Assembly: GCF_044987625.1 (NCBI RefSeq)
Contig: NZ_JBJDSB010000002.1
Span: 992,001 to 1,056,000, forward strand
Length of the DNA: 64,000 nt
From: Desulfobaculum sp044987625
GTDB lineage: Bacteria; Desulfobacterota; Desulfovibrionia; Desulfovibrionales; Desulfovibrionaceae
Direction: 5' to 3'
The stretch's first letter is position 1. Every line of letters starts with the position of its first letter. A program made the position numbers and the translations under genes. The notes under the pieces were generated by a model that saw only the letters and a program-made list of their open reading frames with translations, searched no databases and had not been told where the DNA came from. This document shows, one piece after another, positions 1 to 8,800 of this stretch.

Positions 1-1
1 C

Positions 2-1153
2 AACAGCGAGCGCTATATCACGCCCCAGCTCAAGGAGCTGGAGGACAAGCTCCTGTCGGCCTCGGACCAGCGCAAGATGCTGGAATACCGCCTGTTCAAC
101 GAGCTGCGGGAAAAAGTCGCCGGCGCGCGGCACCGCTTCATGGACATGGCCGGGCGCATCGCCGCGCTGGACTACTGGCAGGGACTGGCCGAAGCCGCCG
201 CCCAAAACGACTGGAACTGCCCGGAGATGCATGACGGGCTGGAGCTGTCCATCACCGCCGGACGACACCCCGTGGTGGAGGCCGTGCAAGGTAGCGCCAA
301 CTATATCCCCAACGACGTGCGCGTGGACGAAAACAAGCGCCTGCTGGTCATCACCGGCCCCAACATGGCGGGTAAGTCCACAGTGCTCCGTCAGGCGGCC
401 ATTATCACCATCATGGCGCAGATTGGCTCCTTCGTCCCGGCGCGCAGCGCCCGCATCGGCATTGCGGACCGCATTTTCTCCCGCGTTGGCGCATCGGACA
501 ACCTTGCGCAGGGCCAGAGTACCTTTATGGTTGAAATGATGGAGACGGCGCGCATCCTGCGGCAAGCCGGGCGCAGAAGCCTCGTCATTCTCGACGAAAT
601 TGGCCGCGGCACCAGTACCTTTGACGGCCTCGCCCTTGCCTGGGCGGTGGTGGAGGAGCTGTGCGCGCGCGGCAAGGGCGGCGTCCGCACCCTTTTCGCC
701 ACCCATTATCATGAGCTGACCGTGCTTGAGAGCAAAATGCCGCAGGTGGCCAATTTCAACATCGCGGTCAAGGAACACAAGGGCGACATCATCTTCCTGC
801 GCCGTCTGCTTCCCGGTCCGTCGGACCGAAGCTACGGTATCGAGGTTGCCAAGCTCGCAGGCGTGCCCCGCGGCGTTGTTGCCCGCGCCAAGGACATTCT
901 GCATGACCTTGAACGCCGCTCGCGCGAGTCCAACGGCAACCGCCCGCCCCAGCCGGAGACCAAAAGCGTCCTGCTCCCCGGCCTTATCCCGGCGGATGCG
1001 CCCATCCCCGACGAGGAATGCGGCCCGGGCATAGAGCCGGAGCGGCTTGCTGTTCTCAATGAGCTGGACGGACTGGACGTGAACGCCCTGACGCCCCTTG
1101 ACGCCCTGAACCTCTTACACCGGTGGAAGGCCACCGGTACCAACAAGGACTAA
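2..1153 (+). CDS. mutS: DNA mismatch repair protein MutS, C-terminal part
   Basis: The reading frame is open from the first bases of the window, so only the C-terminal 383 residues are present. MutS binds mismatched DNA and uses ATP to recruit MutL. The fragment starts in the core/clamp region (NSERYITPQL) and contains the whole ATPase: Walker A at ITGPNMAGKST, the FMVEMMETA signature helix, Walker B LVILDEIGRGTSTFDG and the FATHYHELT motif. A helix-turn-helix dimerisation tail follows. The lipoprotein gene begins 4 bases after the stop, so the two may be co-transcribed. Identification is secure; the start lies outside the window. Confidence 0.97.
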   Translation, partial: NSERYITPQLKELEDKLLSASDQRKMLEYRLFNELREKVAGARHRFMDMAGRIAALDYWQGLAEAAAQNDWNCPEMHDGLELSITAGRHPVVEAVQGSANYIPNDVRVDENKRLLVITGPNMAGKSTVLRQAAIITIMAQIGSFVPARSARIGIADRIFSRVGASDNLAQGQSTFMVEMMETARILRQAGRRSLVILDEIGRGTSTFDGLALAWAVVEELCARGKGGVRTLFATHYHELTVLESKMPQVANFNIAVKEHKGDIIFLRRLLPGPSDRSYGIEVAKLAGVPRGVVARAKDILHDLERRSRESNGNRPPQPETKSVLLPGLIPADAPIPDEECGPGIEPERLAVLNELDGLDVNALTPLDALNLLHRWKATGTNKD

Positions 1154-1157
1154 CCCC

Positions 1158-1580
1158 ATGCGCACGTCTCGACTGCTTCTCGGCCTGATGGCCGCCCTGC
1201 TCTGCGCCGTCATGCTTGGTGGCTGCGGCAAAAAAGTTTGGCCCGAGCCGCAGACCTCTCAGGACACCTTCGCCATCGAAAATGCCACAGCCACGCTGAA
1301 AAACGGCTGCGTTACCGTCAAGGCCGACGTCACCGGCAACTGGCGCAAGGTCGCTGCCGTGTATCTGGAGGTCTCCTCCGCAGACTGCCCGGGGTGCCCT
1401 TTTACGCCCGAGCGCCGCATCGAATTTACCCGTGCTTCCAAGGACATGACCCTCAGCGGTGGCAGCCTCACCCTGCGCGCCTGCGGTATGGGCGACCAGC
1501 CGCTTTTGTGGCGCGTTACCGCCGACAATGTCCACACAAGCATCCGGGGCACCTCAACCAAGGTCCAGATGGTTCCGTAA
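1158..1580 (+). CDS. small lipoprotein of unknown function
   Basis: 140 residues. The N-terminus is a type II signal peptide: a basic start (MRTSR), a hydrophobic stretch of about 15 residues and the lipobox LGGC at residues 20-23, so the mature protein should be lipid-anchored from that cysteine. The rest is probably a compact beta-rich domain with four further cysteines (NGC, DCPGC, RACG) that could form disulfides in the periplasm. I do not recognise the family. It follows mutS by 4 bases and precedes lysA by 190 bases; that gap holds a small hairpin (GTGCGCCA / TGGCGCAC) and no gene. Confidence 0.8.
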   Translation: MRTSRLLLGLMAALLCAVMLGGCGKKVWPEPQTSQDTFAIENATATLKNGCVTVKADVTGNWRKVAAVYLEVSSADCPGCPFTPERRIEFTRASKDMTLSGGSLTLRACGMGDQPLLWRVTADNVHTSIRGTSTKVQMVP

Positions 1581-1770
1581 CCGGCGTCTGCCGCGCCGCA
1601 CAGGGCCGCTTGCCACATTGGAAGATGTGCGCCATCCTTTCGCAGTGGCGCACGATGGCGTTCGATGCCGGCGGAGAAGCCGGGGCGCAGCCCCGCCACT
1701 GGCACAGCAACACCGCCATGACACTGCTTCTTTGAATCTTCAATCGTTATAGGGATATCAGGAGAACGGC

Positions 1771-3009
1771 ATGCATTTCTTCACTCTTAAGGACGGAGAA
1801 CTCCACGCGGAAGACCTCAAGGTCGCCGACCTTGCCAAGGAGTACGGCACCCCGCTGTACGTCTATTCCGCCGCCACCCTGCGCCGCCATTTTAAGGCGT
1901 ATGATTCGGCATTTACCTCGCTGCGGCACATGACGTGCTATTCCGTCAAGGCCAATTCCAACCTCTCCGTGCTGAAGCTGCTGGCCGAAATGGGCGCTGG
2001 CATGGACATTGTCTCCGGCGGCGAACTGCACCGCGCCCTCGCCGCTGGCGTGGACCCGCAGAAAATCGTCTACTCCGGCGTTGGCAAGCGTACTGCCGAA
2101 ATCCGCGAGGCGCTTGAGGCAAACATCCTCATGTTCAACGTGGAGTCGCAGCAGGAGCTGGAGCGCATCGGCTCTGTGGCGCAGGAAATGGGCAAAACCG
2201 CCCGCATTTCCGTACGCATCAACCCCGATGTCGACCCCAAGACCCACCCCTACATCTCCACCGGGATGAAGAAAAACAAGTTTGGGCTGGACCTTGAGAC
2301 CTCCCTTGCCACCTACCGCCGCGCCAAGGAACTCCCGGCTGTGGAGGCCGTCGGCATCGACTGCCATATCGGTTCCCAGCTCACCACCGTGGAGCCGTTC
2401 CTTGAAGCGCTGGAGAAGATTCTGAGCTTCTATCAGCAGCTGTGCGACATGGGCCTGTGCATCGAGTACATCGACCTTGGCGGCGGCCTTGGCATCACCT
2501 ACGACGAGGAAGAGCCGCCCCACCCTGCCGAGTTCGGCGAAGCTCTTGCCAAGCGCCTTGCAGACCTGCCCATCACACTCATTTTGGAGCCGGGCCGAAG
2601 CATCGCGGGTAACGCGGGCATCCTTGTGACCGAGGTCGTCTACACGAAGCAGACGCCCAGCAAGCACTTCGTCATTGTGGACGCCGCCATGAACGACCTT
2701 GTCCGTCCCTCGCTGTACGGCTCCTTCCACCGCATTGCCGAAGTCGCCCCGGCCGGGCGTCCGGAGGAAGATGTGGACGTGGTCGGTCCCATTTGCGAAT
2801 CCGGCGACTTCCTCGCGCGCGACAGGCAGCTGCCGCGTGTGGAGTCCGGCGAATTCCTCGCCTGCTTCTCTGCGGGCGCATACGGCTTCACCATGAGCTC
2901 CAACTACAATTCCCGCCCGCGTGCGTGCGAGATCATCGTAGACGGCGAAAACGTCACCGTGGCGCGCCGCCGAGAGACCTACGACGACCTGACTGCGCTG
3001 GAGCGCTAA
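1771..3009 (+). CDS. lysA: diaminopimelate decarboxylase
   Basis: 412 residues, normal family length. It decarboxylates meso-diaminopimelate to lysine with pyridoxal phosphate. Visible landmarks are the PLP lysine in CYSVKANSN (K60), the HIGSQ loop, the glycine loop DLGGGLGI, EPGRS, and the C-terminal CESGDFLA cysteine/glutamate motif and AGAYG that complete the active site across the dimer. The ATG is preceded by AGGAGA. A strong intrinsic terminator follows 33 bases after the stop, so this is the end of the transcript. Confidence 0.97.
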   Translation: MHFFTLKDGELHAEDLKVADLAKEYGTPLYVYSAATLRRHFKAYDSAFTSLRHMTCYSVKANSNLSVLKLLAEMGAGMDIVSGGELHRALAAGVDPQKIVYSGVGKRTAEIREALEANILMFNVESQQELERIGSVAQEMGKTARISVRINPDVDPKTHPYISTGMKKNKFGLDLETSLATYRRAKELPAVEAVGIDCHIGSQLTTVEPFLEALEKILSFYQQLCDMGLCIEYIDLGGGLGITYDEEEPPHPAEFGEALAKRLADLPITLILEPGRSIAGNAGILVTEVVYTKQTPSKHFVIVDAAMNDLVRPSLYGSFHRIAEVAPAGRPEEDVDVVGPICESGDFLARDRQLPRVESGEFLACFSAGAYGFTMSSNYNSRPRACEIIVDGENVTVARRRETYDDLTALER

Positions 3010-3042
3010 ACGCCTCCACGCACAATGTGAGCCACAAAATGA

Positions 3043-3082
3043 GGGCGCGTCTGCGAAGAAGCAGGCGCGCCCTTTGTGTTTT
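3043..3082 (+). terminator. intrinsic terminator after lysA
   Basis: A 12-bp stem (GGGCGCGTCTGC with GCAGGCGCGCCC, one G-U pair) with the loop GAAGAA is followed by TTTGTGTTTT. It lies 33 bases past the lysA stop codon. Confidence 0.85.
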
Positions 3083-3351
3083 GATGAAGGACTGTAGGGC
3101 ACGAAACGCGAAGCCCCGGCCGCTGGAGTCCCGATGCGGCCGGGGTATTCACGCTTTCGGCGGGCTGGAACGCCGAAAGCAGGGAGCATATGCCCCCCTG
3201 CCCACTTGTGGACCCAACCTGCGAACGCAGGATGGGGAGTTGGTCACATACTACACGCATCCTGCCGGAAGGAATACCCCTTATGCAAAATTCCCAGAGC
3301 GTCACATCCTCCCGGCACACAAAGAATTTTACCGAACTCCCCACGACCCCC
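3083..3351. other. intergenic region with two strong hairpins
   Basis: No gene is convincing here. Two perfect 10-bp inverted repeats follow each other: CCCCGGCCGC/GCGGCCGGGG (about 3114-3145) and GCTTTCGGCG/CGCCGAAAGC (about 3152-3179). They could be a further terminator pair or a processed leader. The short open frames on both strands across them look like by-products of high GC. Confidence 0.5.
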
Positions 3352-3379
3352 TTGCCAAATCTTGAAAAGTCCCTATATT
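3352..3379 (+). promoter_or_regulatory. probable ssrA promoter
   Basis: TTGCCA (3352-3357) and TATATT (3374-3379) are separated by 16 bases and lie 19 bases before the mature tmRNA 5' end. This is a good sigma-70-type pair, and the extra leader fits RNase P maturation of the precursor. Confidence 0.6.
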
Positions 3380-3397
3380 CCCCCTAGCTCTTTGATT

Positions 3398-3751
3398 GGG
3401 GGCGACCTGGTTTCGACGGGGATGGTTGAAGCCAAGGTTGCAGGCCGAGGCGCCGCTGGCCTCGTAAAAAAGCGGCAAGGCTATAAATGCCAATGATACC
3501 GAATACGCTCTGGCAGCTTAATTAGCCAGCACTTAACCGATGGATGCCTGATAAATCGGAGCGGTGACACCCCTTTCAGGCTGGCTACTGATTCGTGTTC
3601 GCCGGAATCAGGGCGAGAACCAAGGTGAACTGGCCGTGCGCAAGCCTGTCCGTCGGCGGGCAATCGGTAAGACACAAATGATGGACTAAGCCTGTAGACG
3701 CCTTGTGTGGAGCATTCTCGGACGGGGGTTCGATTCCCCCCGCCTCCACCA
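3398..3751 (+). ncRNA. ssrA: transfer-messenger RNA
   Basis: tmRNA rescues stalled ribosomes by acting first as alanine tRNA and then as mRNA. The 5' GGGGGCG pairs with CGCCTCC near the 3' end to form the acceptor stem, with ACCA encoded. The T-arm is GGGGG-TTCGATT-CCCCC. The resume codon is GCC at 3489 and the tag is ANDTEYALAA with a TAA stop at 3519-3521. The last 31 bases lie inside the 78-bp att repeat, so the present 3' end was supplied by the prophage and the RNA stays functional. ANDTEYALAA resembles the tags of Desulfovibrio species. Confidence 0.97.
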
Positions 3752-3798
3752 GATACCCCAACAAAATCAAGCCCTTGGATCCGTCCAAGGGCTTTTTT
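3721..3798 (+). repeat. attL: 78-bp direct repeat
   Basis: Identical to 60204-60281. It begins at GACGGGGG in the tmRNA T-arm, runs through the CCA end and includes the ssrA terminator (GCCCTTGGAtccgTCCAAGGGC plus a T-run). The crossover should lie inside it. Because the repeat restores both the tRNA-like domain and the terminator, integration does not damage ssrA. Confidence 0.96.
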
Positions 3799-4177
3799 TG
3801 GTGGTGAATCGGTGGTGAATGGCATTTCACGTAAGTTGAAAAAACGAAAATCAACTTACGTGCATTTCGACTCCCAAAATGAAGCGAGCCGAAGCTCCTC
3901 CGACTCGCCTTCACGTGCCCTCTGAGTGATCACTCATTCAGGGCTATTCCTCTCCCCTTGCACTTCTCATCATATTATCAAAAAGGTTTTTTTCTTGGTG
4001 TCAAACATTGCGTAAGCAATGAGTTGGGAATTGATATAGCGTTTCAAAAGATATATCGTCCTTAACTGGTACGGGAAGGCCATCCCGTATAGCCTTGCTG
4101 ACGCAACTGCCCGGCAGTCTCTTCGTCGAGGAGCTGAGACTGCCCTTCATTCTGATTCTCCTCGCAAGGACCAGTTC
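3799..4177. promoter_or_regulatory. left phage arm: direct repeats, inverted repeat and palindrome
   Basis: No gene. GGTGGTGAA occurs twice (3800-3808 and 3811-3819) and the same 20-bp unit recurs at 60142-60161 inside attR, so these are probable integrase arm sites. An 11-bp inverted repeat CACGTAAGTTG/CAACTTACGTG lies at 3828-3862. TGAGTGATCACTCA (3923-3936) is a perfect 14-bp palindrome. Closer to the next gene are hairpins TACGGGA/TCCCGTA (about 4070-4089) and GGCAGTCTC/GAGACTGCC (about 4111-4143), perhaps leader structures of the HNH gene. Confidence 0.6.
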
Positions 4178-5584
4178 ATGCCGACCCGACGAGACGCCAT
4201 CAAGCTCTTCACCGTTGGCGCCATAGGAGCACCAATGACCTGCACGTCTGCGCCGCTTCCTGACGGCGTTGCCGCCACCCTTTCAGAGATCACCCTGTCT
4301 GAACTGCATGCCAAAGCACGTGAGCTTCAGAGCGGAGACCGAATTCTTGCCGCTCCAAGGGACATTTCCGAAAAGCTCCTGCTTCGGACCTATGGCTTTG
4401 AATACATAGATGACGCCGACCAAGGGCTTCTCTTCCAGTTTCTGCCAGCCAGAAACAACAGCATCGAAACAATCTCGTCCATTCTTTACGACGACTACAA
4501 GGTCGCCACATACAAAATCGCCCTACTTCGCGCCCTCGTGGACATCGCATCGGGCCTGAGCAGCGAGCTTGTCGAGTTCCATACCGAGGATGGGCAGGAC
4601 TATGCCTTCATCCCCTACGGACTCGTCTGTCTTCAGTGGATCAAGTATTACTGGCCACTCGTGGAGAAAGGCATTCCACAGATTACCCGCAGAACGAACA
4701 TGGCCTTTGAGGATGAACTGCGCGAAGTAATGAAGCTTGCCAAGTCGCAGTTCGGCCTCTGCCCCATGACGCAGTTCATCGCGGAGTTCAAGAAAGGATT
4801 TGAGAAGTCCTCACCGTTTTACGGCCTTACGCGTGAACTCATGACCAGCCTGCGCACCGTCATCATGACGGGCCCCGTGCGGCACGCCGGAAGACCGGAA
4901 ACTTTCATCAGCTCCGACAAGCATTTCTACGCGAGCCCCTGCAATCTTTCATCATTTGCCGATTATATATCCACCCGCGGAGCCATTCGGGTGCCCGTGG
5001 ATCTCTTCTTCGAGATGAAGGTCTTCGGCAATATCCTGTCCGACGCAATCGCCGTAAAATGGGCTCAGGAGAGCGTTCGCCTCTCAGCGCGACGTGATAC
5101 CCCCAAAAGCCTTACGGACATCCTCCCGGCGATTCTGACCGAGGAAATCGAGTCCAGAGACCAAAGCCTCGCCCGTGAAGTCGCCCTGGAGTACCTCGAC
5201 CGAACCGGGCAGCTTAGCTGCGTCTACTCAAATGCCCAGCTCCGGGCGAGCACCTTCGCCATGGACCACATCCTGCCCTACTCCATCTTCTACAATAACG
5301 ACCTCTGGAACCTCATGCCGGCCAAACCCAGCATAAACACCCAGAAGTCCGACAAAATCCCCAGTATCGACACCCTTAAAGCTGCGCGCACGCACTTTAA
5401 CTCTTTCTGGGACTTCGCCGCCTCGGCCAAGCCAAGAATCTTCGCCGGAGAGCTGCGGTCTACGCTTGGGATTAAGGTAGGCGATGGAGACTGGAAAGAA
5501 CCTCTCTTCGGGGCTCTTGCGCGGCAGGCGGACATAACCGCGGAGCATCGGGGGATGGAGAGGTGGGGACTGCGTCCAGGCTGA
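4178..5584 (+). CDS. HNH-family nuclease-like protein with a Tat-like N-terminus
   Basis: 468 residues. The C-terminal third holds an HNH-type core: CVYSNAQL, then AMDHILPYS (D363, H364) and NDLWNLMP, the usual spacing for a metal-binding His and Asn. The preceding 340 residues are mainly helical and not recognised. The first 25 residues read TRRDAIKLF followed by a hydrophobic run and a cysteine, which resembles a twin-arginine (Tat) signal. The start is supported by AAGGA 8 bases upstream. It is the first cargo gene after attL. The nuclease fold is fairly sure; target and export are not. A defence role is inferred from position only. Confidence 0.7.
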   Translation: MPTRRDAIKLFTVGAIGAPMTCTSAPLPDGVAATLSEITLSELHAKARELQSGDRILAAPRDISEKLLLRTYGFEYIDDADQGLLFQFLPARNNSIETISSILYDDYKVATYKIALLRALVDIASGLSSELVEFHTEDGQDYAFIPYGLVCLQWIKYYWPLVEKGIPQITRRTNMAFEDELREVMKLAKSQFGLCPMTQFIAEFKKGFEKSSPFYGLTRELMTSLRTVIMTGPVRHAGRPETFISSDKHFYASPCNLSSFADYISTRGAIRVPVDLFFEMKVFGNILSDAIAVKWAQESVRLSARRDTPKSLTDILPAILTEEIESRDQSLAREVALEYLDRTGQLSCVYSNAQLRASTFAMDHILPYSIFYNNDLWNLMPAKPSINTQKSDKIPSIDTLKAARTHFNSFWDFAASAKPRIFAGELRSTLGIKVGDGDWKEPLFGALARQADITAEHRGMERWGLRPG

Positions 5585-5612
5585 ATCTACCTTTCGTACC
5601 TTCAAAACGTAG

Positions 5613-5858
5613 TTCATCAGGCATCGAGAGTTTTCAAATAGGGAAAAAGCCCAAGAGGCCTTCTTTGAATATATAAAGCATATTGCAACAGTCGAAGAAG
5701 GCCCTCCGGAAACAGGTAAAGGCATTGCCAGAATTTTAAACACGTTAGCTCATGGAGAAAGTGGCTTAACTGACTATCCACTTTTGTGTGGCAGGATTAT
5801 TTCGGTCGACTTGGCAAGAAGTAATGTCACAAAGAAACACTTAAATCGCTCTAGGTGA
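5613..5858 (+). pseudogene. open 81-codon frame without a start codon, probable gene remnant
   Basis: A TAG at 5610 is followed by 81 open codons ending with TGA at 5856-5858, 6 bases before the next gene. The translation has ordinary composition (for example EYIKHIATVEEGPPETGKG and GRIISVDLARSNVTKKH) and a moderate codon pattern, but no ATG, GTG or usable TTG near the beginning. It may be the 3' end of a gene lost when the downstream module was acquired, or a small protein with a non-standard start. I do not recognise the family. Confidence 0.35.
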
Positions 5859-5864
5859 AATAGT

Positions 5865-8800
5865 ATGAACGATCGCGACTTCAAGGCTTTATGTGATAAA
5901 AGTGAAAGCTTTCAATTAGACTTCAAGGCCGAAATGTACGATTTTTCCGGTGCAGACAAAAAAGAGAAGCGGTACAAGCGATCAAAGTTTGTTAAAGATA
6001 TTCTCAGCATGGCCAATACGCCTAGAGACTCTGAGTCCCGAATCATTCTGGGCGTAAAGGAGCACCCAGATGGTAGTAATGACCTCTTGGGAATTGAAGA
6101 TTACATCGACGATGCAGATCTTCAAAGTAAGCTTCATAGATGTGTGCATCCGATGCCGCAGTTCGCATACGAAACGGTCATAATTGACGGATGTACTTTT
6201 GGAATAATCACGATTCCTCCGTACCGCGATCATGGACCTTTCTTCTATACGGGGAGAGCAAATAACATCCTCAAAGAAAGGACTTTGTATCTACGGAGGG
6301 GAACTCAGAATGACATCGCAACATATGAGGAAGAAAAAGATGTGTTCGCGTGGTTTTTGCATAACTCAGAACCACTAGAAGCCTTGAGTCAATACGCTTC
6401 CAATACATGGGATCCATTTGTAAATGCTGTAGACTGCTTCGACCCTAGGCGGTCATACATATTGACCACAACAGCACTTTCCCCACAGGAAGCAAACGGC
6501 CACCTGTCATATTTAGGGTCTATCAATTGGGCTTTCGTTGCAGATTTTGACCACAAGAGCTCCTCTTCCGGAGCCTTAAAACACGTCAAGACAGATTTTG
6601 AAAAGCGAAGAGCCTTACACCAGATGACAATTGAAGACGATGTGAATTACTGTCCGACCACTTCAACATATTGGTATTACACACGAGGAATCGATGGTCG
6701 GGACAGCACGATTTCGATAGGTCGATGGATCGACTGGAAGGCGAAATACGTTAAAGATATCAGACTCAAAATGTCCAAGGTATCTAATGTCGTAAACAGG
6801 CCAATTACTATTGTTGTCTTACTGTACGACGAGCAAATGCACGAACATATGAGGTCTTTTCTCGAAATTGCATACGAAGAGTTATCGGACGGTCTCGATG
6901 TTGTTATTGTATCTAATAATTCTGATGAAGCAAAAAATATTGCCCAATTGTTTGATGCTATCCATTTCTCCTTACCTCTTCACCAATTACTTGGAGGATT
7001 GCATCAATTTCGACCTAAGGACGCATTAACAGAAGATTCGTCCATACCGTCGAGCTCAGGTGCTCCATTGGTATTGGATCACGAAGAAATAGCTTGGCTT
7101 AGTGAAGAATTAGAAATTGTACACATGGGGATAGGGAATAGCCCTGAACCAGAGACAGAGACAACCAATGATTATAGGCGTGGAAAAACTGTCTCATGGT
7201 ACGACTTAGCTTTGAGACTTGATATAGATCGAGACCTGTCAAGAAAGCTTGAAAGAAAAGTCCGTGAATCTTTAACGCGAAGAAGGGCTGAAAGAATTAA
7301 TTTATACCATGAGCCAGGAGCAGGCGGCACGACCATTGGTTGCCGGTTGTTATGGGACATGAAACATGAGTACCCTTGTGTACGATTGAACAGCAGTTCT
7401 TCCTCACAAAATACTGCGGAACGTATTGGGAAATTGTATTCAATTTCTAAGTTACCTGTTTTAGTCCTGATTGATGGGAACAAAGTCTCACAGGCACAAT
7501 CGAACGACTTAAACAAGATTCTTGCGTCAAGAAATGTACCGACAACTTTCGTTATCGTTCAAAGGCGTTACGAAAAAACAACAAGGGGCGACAACCTCCT
7601 TTTTCTACCTGCGGAACTGTCAGATAGAGAACTGCCCATTTTTACGCATGTACTATGCCGAGATGTTCCGAAACGAGCGGACGACATACAGCGGGCCGCG
7701 CAAGGCTCTCAAAAAGCTGAAAAAACTTTATTTTATCTGGGTCTAGTTGCTTTTGAAAAAGAGTATGTTTCACTTGAAGATTTTGTTCGCCGTCATTTAG
7801 CTAAAATGAACGAGAAACAAAGAACCATTTTGATTTGCCTGGCGATGGCACATTATTACGGCCAGACCTCAATGGAAGCACAATTTTTTGCGGATTATTT
7901 AGGTCTCCCTCCAAACAAACCGGTCGATCTTCAAGGTGTCTTTGATGCTGCTGCGCTTAACCTGATTACATATGAAAAGGGCTCTAAATGGCGGCCTTTG
8001 CATTACCTTATATCTGAAAAAGTTTTAGAAATTGGAATGCAGCCAAAGGGTTTTGAAGGGCGAACGTGGAAACAGTTCATAGTTATTTGGGCAAAAAAAT
8101 TTATATCCATCTGCTCGAGAGGGGAAAAGGCTTGGGCACATATTATGGAGCTGTTACAGCAAGTTTTTATCTATAGAGATAACAACACTATGCTGGGAAC
8201 TGAGCAGTCCGGTAGGGAACTGTTTTCAAGAATAATATCCGATATTCCAAACGATGAAGGGAAATTAAGCATCTTTAAGCGTTTGACGGAATCATTTCCT
8301 GAAAACCATCACTATTGGGCTCATTTGGGTAGATTCTATAGTCACCACATGGGAGACTACGCCAATGCTATAGCCGCCCTGGAGCGAGCTTTAGAAATTG
8401 ATGATTCTGACCACGTGATACACCATATGAAAGGTATGGCTCTTCGACGTCAACTAGACGATATGATTCAGCAGGGAAGTGACATCAAGGAGGTTGTGGA
8501 AAAAGCAAAACAGGCCTCTGATAGCTTTACTGAGTCAAGGGAAATCAACCCTGAAAATGAGTATGGCTATGTAAGTGAATCGCAAACGATTATTAGACTT
8601 TTGGATTATTGTGGAAAAGAGGCTTCTAGCAGGCCGCTACTTGCCGCTGCAAATTCGAGCGACGAGTGGGTGAGGGGGGCTTTTGAACGAGCAGAGAATC
8701 TTTTGTCCGAACTGAGACTCCTGCGACAAACTGAGCAACCAAGCGATCACGAATTACGATGTCGAGCTAACCTTGATGCCCTTTATGGCGACCATGGGGA

